From contig CABVSR010000005.1 of assembly GCA_902500995.1 (NCBI GenBank), positions 124,001-188,000 of the forward strand: 64,000 nt of DNA, read 5' to 3'. The notes under the pieces are model-generated. The model did no database searches. It saw nothing but the letters and a program-made list of their open reading frames with translations, and was not told the DNA's origin. The number at the start of each line of letters is the position of its first letter. The first letter of the stretch is position 1. The stretch comes from an uncultured Nitrospira sp. GTDB taxonomy: Bacteria; Nitrospirota; Nitrospiria; Nitrospirales; Nitrospiraceae. This document shows positions 25,753 to 34,114 of this stretch, piece after piece. The position numbers and the translations under genes were made by a program.

Positions 25753-27114
25753 ATGAAGATATCAGTAATGGGCACAGGATATGTGGGGCTTGTATCAGGG
25801 GCGTGTTTGGCAGAACGCGGGCACCAGGTGACCTGCATTGATATCAGATCTGAGGTTGTGAACGAAATCAACGCGGGCCGTCCACCGATTTATGAAATCG
25901 GATTGGACAATTTACTTCGTTCAGCGCGCGAGAAAGGGCTGTTGTCTGCTACTACGGATGCAAAGTCTGCCATTGTCGATTCTGATGTCACTTTGATCTG
26001 TGTTGGGACCCCCACGGTGGATGGGCGCATGGACATGTCCCAAATTGTGGCGGCTGCAGAGGAAATCGGAGCAGCTTTAGTGAGCAAACGTGGATACCAC
26101 GTTGTGGCGGTCAAAAGCACGGTCTTGCCTGGAACTACGGAAGGGCCGGTAAAGGCTGCGATTGAGTCTCAATCGGGTAGGAAAGTCGGGGACGGCTGGG
26201 GCTTGTGCATGAATCCTGAATTCTTGAGGGAGGGACGGGCCGTCGAAGACTTTCGCGTTCCGGATCGTATCGTGGTCGGTGCGACGGACCCACTCGCTGC
26301 TGACGTGTTCTTGAAAATCTATTCCGATTTTACCTGTCCCAAATTGGTGACCACTCCGCGTACCGCTGAGATGATCAAATATGTGTCCAATTCCCTTCTT
26401 GCGACGATGATTTCATTCTCGAATGAGATTGGCAACATGTGTTCGGCCATCCCCGGTATCGACGCACGCCTGGTGTGGAAGGGGGTTCATCTTGACAGGC
26501 GGCTTACCCCCATCCATGGCCAGCCCGGCGTTGCTGCAGGAGTCACAGAATATCTTTGGCATGGGTTAGGATTTGGCGGAAGCTGTTTCCCAAAAGATGT
26601 GGCGGCTCTCCGAAGCTTTGGACGTACAGTGGGCGAACAGACGCGGATATTGGACGCGGTGCTGGATATCAACGCCGATCAGCCACTTCGGATGGTTGCA
26701 TTGCTGGAAAGGGAACTGAGCCTTGAAGGAAAGACCGTGGCCGTGCTTGGTCTCGCGTTCAAGCCTGGAACGGATGATTTGCGGGAATCACCAGCGTTGC
26801 CCTTGGTCGCAGAGCTTCGGAGAAAAGGCGCCAAGATCCTCGCGCATGATCCGATTGCTATGCCCCATGCAAAGAGGCGACCGGAATTTCGAGAGGTCGT
26901 GTTTGCTGAGGACTGGGCTGAAGCCTTGAGGAAGAGCGACGCCTGTTGCCTCGTGACGGCGTGGCCGGAGTATCGAAACATTCAGCCGACTGATTTTTCT
27001 CGATTGATGGCTCGTTCTCTGGTGATTGATGGCCGTGGGATATTTGAGCCCGCAGCAATGGCTGCCGCCGGGGTCGTGTGGCGGGGAGTCGGATACACAC
27101 CAGAATCTGCGTAG
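25753..27114 (+). CDS. Nucleotide-sugar 6-dehydrogenase (UDP-glucose/GDP-mannose type)
   Basis: This NAD-dependent four-electron dehydrogenase (453 aa) turns a hexose nucleotide into its uronate. It has an N-terminal Rossmann motif (GTGYVGLVSGACLAERGH), the substrate loop NPEFLREGRAVEDF, a central helical domain with the catalytic Cys C278 in GFGGSCFPKD, and a C-terminal domain with LGLAFKPGTDDLRESPA. UDP-glucose is the commonest substrate of this family. Its place between the rfbF/UXS-like pair and the methyltransferase raises the possibility of CDP-glucose. It is the only such dehydrogenase in the window and could also feed the UXS at 43250. Confidence 0.92.
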   Translation: MKISVMGTGYVGLVSGACLAERGHQVTCIDIRSEVVNEINAGRPPIYEIGLDNLLRSAREKGLLSATTDAKSAIVDSDVTLICVGTPTVDGRMDMSQIVAAAEEIGAALVSKRGYHVVAVKSTVLPGTTEGPVKAAIESQSGRKVGDGWGLCMNPEFLREGRAVEDFRVPDRIVVGATDPLAADVFLKIYSDFTCPKLVTTPRTAEMIKYVSNSLLATMISFSNEIGNMCSAIPGIDARLVWKGVHLDRRLTPIHGQPGVAAGVTEYLWHGLGFGGSCFPKDVAALRSFGRTVGEQTRILDAVLDINADQPLRMVALLERELSLEGKTVAVLGLAFKPGTDDLRESPALPLVAELRRKGAKILAHDPIAMPHAKRRPEFREVVFAEDWAEALRKSDACCLVTAWPEYRNIQPTDFSRLMARSLVIDGRGIFEPAAMAAAGVVWRGVGYTPESA

Positions 27115-27180
27115 GCAAAGAGTTTTTTGAAGTGACTGCACGCTCGCATCGTTGTCGTACTAGACAAAGGAGAATAGGTC

Positions 27181-28416
27181 ATGCCTCGTGACGGATGTCG
27201 ATTTTGTGGAACCCTTCTGCAGCACGTCTTTCTCGATTTGGGCATGTCTCCGATGGCCAATTCATATTTAAAGGCTCATCAGCTGAATCAAATGGAGCCA
27301 TTTTACCCATTGCGGGCATTTGTGTGTGAGCAGTGCCTATTAGTCCAATTGGAAGAGTTTGAGAGTCCCGATCATATCTTTTCCGATTACGCCTACTTCT
27401 CATCCTTCTCCGACGCATTTCTCCAACACGCCAAAAACTATGTGGATATGGCCGTTGATCGATTCTCGCTAGGCCCCCGCAGTTATGTCGTGGAGATCGC
27501 GAGCAATGACGGCTATCTGCTGAAGAACTTTGTGAAGCGAGGCATTCAGGTGTTGGGGATTGAACCGGCGCAAAACGTGGCCGAAGTGGCTGTCAAGCAG
27601 GGGATTCCCTCATGTGTCAAATTCTTCGGGACTCAAACGGCCCAAGAGTTAGTGAGTGAACAACGGCGACCGGATTTAATCATCGGCAATAACGTCCTCG
27701 CGCATGTGCCAAACCTGAATGATTTTGTGGGAGGACTCAAGACTCTGCTAGCACCCGAGGGGACTATCACCATAGAGTTTCCTCATTTGTTGCACCTCAT
27801 GGCCCTGAATCAGTTTGATACGATTTATCATGAGCATTTTTCTTATTTTTCACTGAACACCGTGGTGCAGGTCTTTGCGAAGCATGGCTTGACCATTTTC
27901 GACGTCGATGAGATCTCGACTCACGGTGGATCATTGCGAATTTATGCTCGTCATAAAGATCATCAAGCCAGCCGGGTGACCGAGCGGCTGATCGCGGTCA
28001 AGAAGAAGGAAGAGGCGCTCGGATTCACAACGCTGGCCCATTACCTTTCCTTTTCGGAGAAAGCCCGAGAAACGAAACGCGCGCTTCTGGACTTCCTCAT
28101 TCGCGCCAAACGTGAAAAAAAATCAGTGGTCGCCTACGGGGCTGCAGCCAAGGCCAGTACGCTGTTGAATTATTGCGGTGTCCGGGAAGACTTTGTTGAT
28201 TATCTTGTGGACAGAAGCACCTACAAGCAAGGACATTGGCTGCCGGGTGTTCATATTCCCATTCATGATCCTGAGCGGATCAAAGAAACCAAGCCTGACT
28301 ATGTCTTGATTCTTGCCTGGAACCTCAAAGAGGAAATTATGAAGCAAATGAGCTACGTCCGAGATTGGGGCGGTCAGTTTGTCGTGCCGATTCCAGACGT
28401 GCGAGTATGTTCCTGA
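27181..28416 (+). CDS. Sugar C-methyltransferase (TylC3/NovU-like)
   Basis: This SAM-dependent C-methyltransferase has 411 aa in three domains. The N-terminal zinc domain has C6-x2-C9 and C49-x2-C52, the SAM-binding domain has VVEIASNDGYLL (103-114), and the C-terminal domain has VAYGAAAKASTLLNYCG. HEHFSYFSL is the family's catalytic His/Glu region. Known members methylate C3 of 4-keto nucleotide sugars, giving branched sugars. That fits an adjacent UXS-like enzyme, whose intermediate is a 4-keto sugar. The ribosome site AAAGGAGAATAGGTC is identical over 16 nt with that of the OPX gene at 13448. Confidence 0.9.
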   Translation: MPRDGCRFCGTLLQHVFLDLGMSPMANSYLKAHQLNQMEPFYPLRAFVCEQCLLVQLEEFESPDHIFSDYAYFSSFSDAFLQHAKNYVDMAVDRFSLGPRSYVVEIASNDGYLLKNFVKRGIQVLGIEPAQNVAEVAVKQGIPSCVKFFGTQTAQELVSEQRRPDLIIGNNVLAHVPNLNDFVGGLKTLLAPEGTITIEFPHLLHLMALNQFDTIYHEHFSYFSLNTVVQVFAKHGLTIFDVDEISTHGGSLRIYARHKDHQASRVTERLIAVKKKEEALGFTTLAHYLSFSEKARETKRALLDFLIRAKREKKSVVAYGAAAKASTLLNYCGVREDFVDYLVDRSTYKQGHWLPGVHIPIHDPERIKETKPDYVLILAWNLKEEIMKQMSYVRDWGGQFVVPIPDVRVCS

Positions 28417-28464
28417 TTGAGGGAGGGAGTACGTTCTTGAGGTGGGTAAATCGTATCGGCGCGA

Positions 28465-29793
28465 ATGAGAAGGTCTGGTGACGTGAAGAGTTCTGAATCA
28501 AAGGCGGTTCTCTGGGATGAATGCGGCGAGGAAATGTATCGGTTCGTCGCGGAACTCTATCCCATCTGTCGAAGTATTACAGGCGAGGGAATCCGCGATA
28601 CGCTCCGGGGCATTCAACAACATATTCCGTTAACAATCACTGAAGTACCAAGCGGAACCCAGGTGTTTGATTGGACGGTCCCACTGGAGTGGAATATTCG
28701 GGATGCATACGTGGCTGATGGGCGGGGAGTACGAGTCATTGATTTCAAGCAATCTAACTTGCACGTAGTGAGTTATAGCACTCCGATCGAAGCGCGCATG
28801 CCGCTCCGAGAGCTCAAGGCACATCTTTTCACATTGCCGGATCGTCCGGATTGGATCCCTTACAGAACCTCGTATTACAAGGCGTCATGGGGATTTTGTC
28901 TGAGCCATCATCAGTATTTGGACCTTCGGGATGAGGACTACGACGTGGTCATTGACTCGTCCTTGAAGGAAGGTCATTTGACGTTCGGTGAATACTACAT
29001 ACCCGGGGAAACTACAGACGAGGTGCTCATTTCATGTCACGCCTGCCATCCATCTTTGTGTAACGACAACCTATCAGGGATTGCGGTTGCGACATTCTTG
29101 GCTAAATCGTTACAGGCGCGTTCACGTCGTTACTCCTATCGTTTTCTGTTTCTTCCGGTCACGATAGGCGCGATTACCTGGTTGGCCCTTAATCAGTCAC
29201 GTGTATCCAACATCAAACATGGCTTTGTGCTGACTGGTGTGGGTGATGAGGGGGCCTTCACATACAAAAAGAGTCGAGGGGGACAGGCTGACATTGATGC
29301 AGCATTCGCCCACGTCCTTCGGCATTCGGGGGAGTCGTTTACAGTCACTGACTTTATCCCCTATGGTTATGACGAGCGCCAATATGGTTCTCCGGGGTTT
29401 AACCTGCCGGTCGGCTGTTTCATGCGACGGGCCAATGGGGCATATCCGGAGTATCACACGTCTGCCGACAATCTCGGCTTTGTCAAACCGGCATCCCTTT
29501 CACGGTCACTTCTGGTGACCCAGTCAGTCATCGAGGTGCTGGAGGCCAACCGGAACTATATCAACACAGTTCCGTATTGCGAAGCACAGCTGGGCAAGCG
29601 CGGACTCTATAGATCAATCGGCGGTAACGTCACGGGGCGGAGCGCGGAAATGGCGTTCCTCTGGGTTTTGAACCTTTCGGATGGAGCCCACACTTTGTTG
29701 CAAATCGCCGAGCGATCAGGCCTGCCTTTTTCAACGATTCAGCGAGCCGCAGAGGAGTTGGAAGGCCAGGGATTGTTGCGTCGAGCGGCATAA
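28465..29793 (+). CDS. DUF4910 aminopeptidase-like zinc protein with winged-helix tail
   Basis: This 442-residue protein belongs to the DUF4910/DUF2172 group, which has a zinc-aminopeptidase (M28-like) fold and often sits in polysaccharide loci; no substrate is established as far as I know. Likely metal or active-site positions are SCHACHPSLCNDNLSG, TGVGDEGAF and YPEYHTSADN. The last 80 residues (LLQIAERSGLPFSTIQRAAE) look like a winged helix, a known feature of the group. There is no signal peptide, so it acts in the cytoplasm. ATG 28465 and GTG 28483 are both possible starts. A hydrolytic or deacylating step on a sugar intermediate is one guess. Confidence 0.75.
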   Translation: MRRSGDVKSSESKAVLWDECGEEMYRFVAELYPICRSITGEGIRDTLRGIQQHIPLTITEVPSGTQVFDWTVPLEWNIRDAYVADGRGVRVIDFKQSNLHVVSYSTPIEARMPLRELKAHLFTLPDRPDWIPYRTSYYKASWGFCLSHHQYLDLRDEDYDVVIDSSLKEGHLTFGEYYIPGETTDEVLISCHACHPSLCNDNLSGIAVATFLAKSLQARSRRYSYRFLFLPVTIGAITWLALNQSRVSNIKHGFVLTGVGDEGAFTYKKSRGGQADIDAAFAHVLRHSGESFTVTDFIPYGYDERQYGSPGFNLPVGCFMRRANGAYPEYHTSADNLGFVKPASLSRSLLVTQSVIEVLEANRNYINTVPYCEAQLGKRGLYRSIGGNVTGRSAEMAFLWVLNLSDGAHTLLQIAERSGLPFSTIQRAAEELEGQGLLRRAA

Positions 29794-29946
29794 GGCATGG
29801 AGAGGATATGCCCGGAGGAGGCAGGACTCTAAATGGTGCGTTGCAGAAGATGGTCCCGACGGTGTGCAGGAGTATCAGATTGAGCTCAGATTCGTACTAC
29901 GGGGGCAGGCGCAACGCCGAGAGCGTAAGGCCAAAGGAGGTGCCGA

Positions 29947-30888
29947 ATGAATAACACCATTTACTATGACGCCCAATTGAGCGATGACGAAAGACGAAAG
30001 CTGCTATTTGAAGGGCAGTTAGTGGCGTATTCACCGCGGACGCACTCTCTGGCACTAGTTGCTCATGCGCGCAAGTTAATCGAAGAAGCTTTTGCACCGC
30101 TTGATCCTGAGACCGCACAATATCACATGCCGGTTGAACAATACGCGGAGGTGCTCGGTAAGCTCAAGCCACACTTCATTCATCATCCTGATTCCAAGAG
30201 TCATCTGAAAGAGTTGCTAGTCGAGATGGGAGCCGATCCCGAAAAAACCTATTTTGACGTTCCCAAGATGCGAAGTTCAACGAGTGATAACTATCTGACG
30301 ACCGGGATAGCGTATGCGTGGCATCCGCATCGCGACACGTGGTATTCAGCCCCGCCATGCCAAATCAATTGGTGGATTCCCATTTATGATATTCGTTCGG
30401 ATAATGCGATGGCATTTCATCCCCAGTACTGGAATCAGCCGGTGAAGAATGATTCCCGTACTCACAATTACTACGAGTGGAACAAACAGCATCGAGGCGG
30501 ACATGTCTCACAATTTCTGAAGTCCGATCCACGACCACTGTCCAAACCTATCGAGGCTATCGATCTTGATCCACAAGTTCGCATTATTGTTCCTGCTGGA
30601 GGAATCATTCTGTTCTCCGCCGCTCAGCTTCATTCGAGCGTGCCGAATACCTCCGGTAGGACGCGATTTAGCATCGATTTTCGTGTGGTCAATGTCGATG
30701 ATGCTGCTGCTCGTCGGGGGGCACCTCGTGTTGACGAGGAGTGCACGGGAACGACCATGAGAGACTACTTGCGAGGAACAGACTTGTCGCAGATCCCCGC
30801 CGAAATCGTCGCTCTCTATGATGATGGTGCGCGGGAAGGTGGCGAGCTGCAGTACAAGCCAAAGGATGTCACCACCCCTTCACTGTGA
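29947..30888 (+). CDS. Fe(II)/2-oxoglutarate-dependent oxygenase-like protein
   Basis: This 313-residue protein is a likely non-heme iron oxygenase. H128 and D130 (WHPHRDTW) form the HxD part of the facial triad. H229 (AQLHSSVPN) is the distal His, and R238/R240 (SGRTRFSIDFR) the 2-oxoglutarate anchor. The fold resembles the phytanoyl-CoA dioxygenase group. An excellent ribosome site (AAAGGAGG) precedes the ATG. Its place between the DUF4910 gene and an SDR suggests it oxidises a sugar or glycan intermediate. The substrate is unknown. Confidence 0.78.
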   Translation: MNNTIYYDAQLSDDERRKLLFEGQLVAYSPRTHSLALVAHARKLIEEAFAPLDPETAQYHMPVEQYAEVLGKLKPHFIHHPDSKSHLKELLVEMGADPEKTYFDVPKMRSSTSDNYLTTGIAYAWHPHRDTWYSAPPCQINWWIPIYDIRSDNAMAFHPQYWNQPVKNDSRTHNYYEWNKQHRGGHVSQFLKSDPRPLSKPIEAIDLDPQVRIIVPAGGIILFSAAQLHSSVPNTSGRTRFSIDFRVVNVDDAAARRGAPRVDEECTGTTMRDYLRGTDLSQIPAEIVALYDDGAREGGELQYKPKDVTTPSL

Positions 30889-30901
30889 ACCGTTTGTTTC
30901 T

Positions 30902-31831
30902 ATGTCAAATCTTGATGGGTGGGTTGGCAAGAGAATCCTCGTAACGGGTGGCAGCGGGTTTCTCGCCTCACATTTATGTGCACGATTGCTCGAGTTGGGG
31001 GCCGAGGTTCACGCAACTTCACGCGTTATGAGAAAACCGGAGGCGGGTGGTCCCATTTGGTGGCAGCTCAATCTTACTGACATCGACAGTCTGCGGAGAC
31101 TGTTGAAAGATGTGAAACCACAGGTGATCTATCATCTGGCTGGGTCTGCGGGGGCACAACCTGACCTTGCTCTCGTGCTGCCAACCCTCGAAGGGCTTGT
31201 GGTCAGTGCCGTTAATGTACTTGTGGCGGGATCGGAGGCGGGCTGCGGGCGTATTGTGATGACAGGGTCACTGACCGAACCGGCCGTGGGAGTGCCTACG
31301 CCGATTCCCAGTTCTCCTTACGCAGCGGCAAAATGGACGTCAAGCGCATACGCGAGAATGTTTCATGTCCTCTACCAGACTCCGACCGTACTTCTTACGC
31401 CCTTCATGACATATGGCCCAGGCCAAGACCGAGCTAAACTTATTCCGTCCGTGATTCTTTCGTTACTCAGGCGACAGCCCCCTCGGCTTTCTTCGTGCCT
31501 CTGGGAAGTTGATTGGATTTTTATTGATGATCTTGTGGCGGCTTTCCTGGCCGCTGCCACCGTGCCACACATAGAGGGCGCATGTGTTGATATCGGAACG
31601 GGAACTACCCGCACGGTTCGGTCGGTTGTCGAGCGGATTTTTTTGCTGATGGGAGAGCAGACCCCGCCATTATTCGGTATGTTGCCGGACCGTCCCTCAG
31701 AGCCGGTTCGAACTGCCGATACCATGCAGGCGTATGAGCAATTGAGGTGGCGTGCGCAGTTTTCTCTCGACGAAGGCTTGAGGCGAACCATTTCCTGGTA
31801 CACGACTCATGCCGCTACAGGGCCGGTATGA
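30902..31831 (+). CDS. NAD-dependent epimerase/reductase (SDR)
   Basis: This extended SDR has 309 aa, with NAD(P) motif GGSGFLASHL near the N-terminus, MTGSLTEP, and the catalytic Y140/K144 pair (SPYAAAKW). MTYGPGQDRAKLIP is the usual substrate-loop region. ATG 30902 is used because it starts just before the Rossmann strand and clears the preceding gene; the frame is open back to 30818 inside that gene. It may act as a 4-keto reductase or epimerase that finishes the cassette sugar. It overlaps the next gene by 4 nt (ATGA). Confidence 0.83.
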   Translation: MSNLDGWVGKRILVTGGSGFLASHLCARLLELGAEVHATSRVMRKPEAGGPIWWQLNLTDIDSLRRLLKDVKPQVIYHLAGSAGAQPDLALVLPTLEGLVVSAVNVLVAGSEAGCGRIVMTGSLTEPAVGVPTPIPSSPYAAAKWTSSAYARMFHVLYQTPTVLLTPFMTYGPGQDRAKLIPSVILSLLRRQPPRLSSCLWEVDWIFIDDLVAAFLAAATVPHIEGACVDIGTGTTRTVRSVVERIFLLMGEQTPPLFGMLPDRPSEPVRTADTMQAYEQLRWRAQFSLDEGLRRTISWYTTHAATGPV

Positions 31832-32829
31832 GCGCCGCAGCGATACGCCAGGTCTTGAAGTGGTATGCCAAACGAAAAATTCGTGAGCATTGTCATTCGA
31901 GCATTGTCGACCAGCTGTTGGGAGCACAGGGAGCGATTCATCAACTCTGGTCTATAGGAATCGTCACTGGCAGGTCGCTGTTGGAGCTTCGCCACGCACC
32001 AGGAGCACTCAACCCGGTACTGACCAGGGAGAATGTTTCGGACGTGAGGGCACTGTTTGTCGCAGATCCGTTCCTGCTTCGAGTCGGGGATCAGTGGCAC
32101 ATGTTTTTCGAAGTGTATAACTTTGATGCGGACCGCGGTGAGATTGCCTGGGCAACCAGCAACAACGGATTTGCTTGGACCTACCAAAAAATTGTGCTGC
32201 AGGAATCATTTCACCTATCCTACCCCTACGTGTTTGAGTGGCGCGACCGATATTACATGATTCCGGAGACCCATCAAGCGGAGAGTGTCCGTCTCTACGA
32301 AGCAACCTCATTTCCTGCGAAGTGGAAGTATGCTGATACGTTGCTGCGAGGCCAACGTTTCAATGACAGTTCGGTCTTTTATTATCAAAATCACTGGTGG
32401 ATGTTCAGTGAAACCAATCCCACTTTGTCGCATGATACGCTTCGCCTCTATCATGCTCCTGACCTTCGAGGTCCATGGCAAGAGCATCCAAGGTCTCCGA
32501 TCATTCAAGCCAACCCCCATGTTGCAAGGCCGGCAGGACGAGTCGTGGTGTTTGATGATCGCATTTTCAGGTTTGCGCAGGACTGTTTCCCCGTCTATGG
32601 CACAAAGGTGCGCGCCTTCGAAATTGTGGAGTTGACTCCTACAACGTATCGCGAGCAGCGTGTTTCGCGTGCGCCATTATTCGGTCCAAGCTGGAGACTG
32701 TGGACACAAGGCGGGATGCATCATATCGATGCCCACCGCTTGGATTCTCAGTCATGGATCGCCGCAGTGGATGGATGGCGGCAAGTAGGATGGCCGATTC
32801 CTGAAGGCTGGCAGAGGGCGACGTGTTGA
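31828..32829 (+). CDS. Five-bladed beta-propeller protein, GINT1-N/GH43-like
   Basis: This 333-residue protein has the repeated pattern of five-bladed beta-propeller glycoside proteins: VADPFLLRVGDQWHMFFEVY, IAWATSNNGFAWTY, YPYVFEWRDRYYMIPET and HWWMFSETN. It resembles the N-terminal domain of glucosamine inositolphosphorylceramide transferase, a domain that also occurs alone in bacterial sugar loci. The family catalytic role is unclear; hydrolase or transferase are both possible. The start overlaps the SDR stop (ATGA), and its stop overlaps the next glycosyltransferase start, so the three are tightly coupled. Confidence 0.7.
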   Translation: MSAAAIRQVLKWYAKRKIREHCHSSIVDQLLGAQGAIHQLWSIGIVTGRSLLELRHAPGALNPVLTRENVSDVRALFVADPFLLRVGDQWHMFFEVYNFDADRGEIAWATSNNGFAWTYQKIVLQESFHLSYPYVFEWRDRYYMIPETHQAESVRLYEATSFPAKWKYADTLLRGQRFNDSSVFYYQNHWWMFSETNPTLSHDTLRLYHAPDLRGPWQEHPRSPIIQANPHVARPAGRVVVFDDRIFRFAQDCFPVYGTKVRAFEIVELTPTTYREQRVSRAPLFGPSWRLWTQGGMHHIDAHRLDSQSWIAAVDGWRQVGWPIPEGWQRATC

Positions 32830-34031
32830 AACGAGTATGGCGGTACCTGCAGCGGTATCAATGGTATTTATGGGGACGAGAAGTAATCGGCGCGATCCGG
32901 GGCGTTTGGCCACAGTTTAAAGGAGGCGTCATTGCATTACACGCCGCGGGCAGTCCACATGGTCACGTGTTGGTTTCCTACGACAATCATGGGTTACTCT
33001 GTGCAAGGCGTGGACAGCCTGTTCCCACCAGCCATCCCCAGTTCCTAAAAACGATACTTATGGCTCAGACCTATGTGGACTTGGGCTATGACGTAGATGT
33101 GATTCATTGTGAAAATCAGAAGTTTGTTCCCTCGAAGCCATACGATATCGTGGTCGATACCCGGCTGAATTTGCAGAGACTCCAACCGTATCTTCCGTCC
33201 ACGTGCATCAAAATTTTGCACTGTGATACGGCGCAGATTGTCTATCAAAATATGGCTGAAATGAACCGATTGTTGGCGTTTCAACGGCGGAAGGGGCGCA
33301 CTGTTCCGCCCAATCGGTTAGAAACCCCGCATTTAGGAGTGGAGCATGCAGATTATCTTACGACCTGCGGCAATGAGTTTACGGTAAACACATACACCTA
33401 CTCCGATAAGCCGATGTTTCGGTTGCCCATGGTTGTTCAGCAGATGTGGCCTTGGCCCGAGAATAAAGATTTTGAGGCAGCTCGGCACCGATTCCTTTGG
33501 TTTGGAAGCCGGGGGATGGTTCATAAAGGCCTTGATTTGGTGCTGGAAGCCTTCGTGAGGCTGCCTGATTGTCAGCTCACGATTGTGGGCCCGGTCCACA
33601 ATGAACCAGAGTTCGTGGATGTGTATCGGAAGGAGTTATTCCACACACCAAATATCAAGTGTGCCGGTTGGCTGGATAAGTCCAGTGAAGAATTTCGCAC
33701 GATCTTGGAGAAATCCATCGCCCATGTCTTTCCCTCCTGTTCTGAGGCAGGAGCCGCGGCTGTGGTGGAAACCATGGCCGCAGCCGTCATCCCAGTCGTG
33801 AGTTATGAAGCCTCCATTGATATCGAGAACTTTGGCTTTTTATTAGAAGATGCTTCGATCGAAACCATTGTGCGTCAGGTGCGTGAAATTGCTGACACGT
33901 CGGCTGACGAGTTGCGCCGCAGGGCCAAGAAAGCGTGGGAGGCAGCCCATAATAATCACACCCCAGAACGATTTGAGCGTTCCTACCGCGCAACTGTAGA
34001 AATGATTCTGGCAAAGCATGGAAGGTGGTAG
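32823..34031 (+). CDS. Glycosyltransferase, GT4-like
   Basis: This GT-B fold enzyme has 402 aa. The C-terminal domain has FGSRGMVHKGLDLVLEAF, the usual start of the donor-binding half. FPSCSEAGAAAVVETMAAA supplies the E-x7-E-like motif. The N-terminal half begins with a basic amphipathic region (RVWRYLQRYQWYLWG), suggesting membrane association. GTG 32823 overlaps the preceding stop. It ends the tightly packed group that begins at 30902. Donor and linkage cannot be read from sequence. Confidence 0.85.
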   Translation: MLKRVWRYLQRYQWYLWGREVIGAIRGVWPQFKGGVIALHAAGSPHGHVLVSYDNHGLLCARRGQPVPTSHPQFLKTILMAQTYVDLGYDVDVIHCENQKFVPSKPYDIVVDTRLNLQRLQPYLPSTCIKILHCDTAQIVYQNMAEMNRLLAFQRRKGRTVPPNRLETPHLGVEHADYLTTCGNEFTVNTYTYSDKPMFRLPMVVQQMWPWPENKDFEAARHRFLWFGSRGMVHKGLDLVLEAFVRLPDCQLTIVGPVHNEPEFVDVYRKELFHTPNIKCAGWLDKSSEEFRTILEKSIAHVFPSCSEAGAAAVVETMAAAVIPVVSYEASIDIENFGFLLEDASIETIVRQVREIADTSADELRRRAKKAWEAAHNNHTPERFERSYRATVEMILAKHGRW

Positions 34032-34114
34032 GGGCACTCAGAGCAATCGCGAGACATACGTTATGGAGTGCCTGGGAGCGAGGGAGTTTGTAGACCCGCA
34101 AGGCAGAGAAGCGC

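Noticed and set aside
29808-29954. 48-codon frame (starts MPGGGRTLNGALQK) between the DUF4910 and oxygenase genes
   Set aside because: It overlaps the oxygenase start by a few bases and contains its ribosome site; composition is random and spacing of its own GGAGAGG to the ATG is too short.
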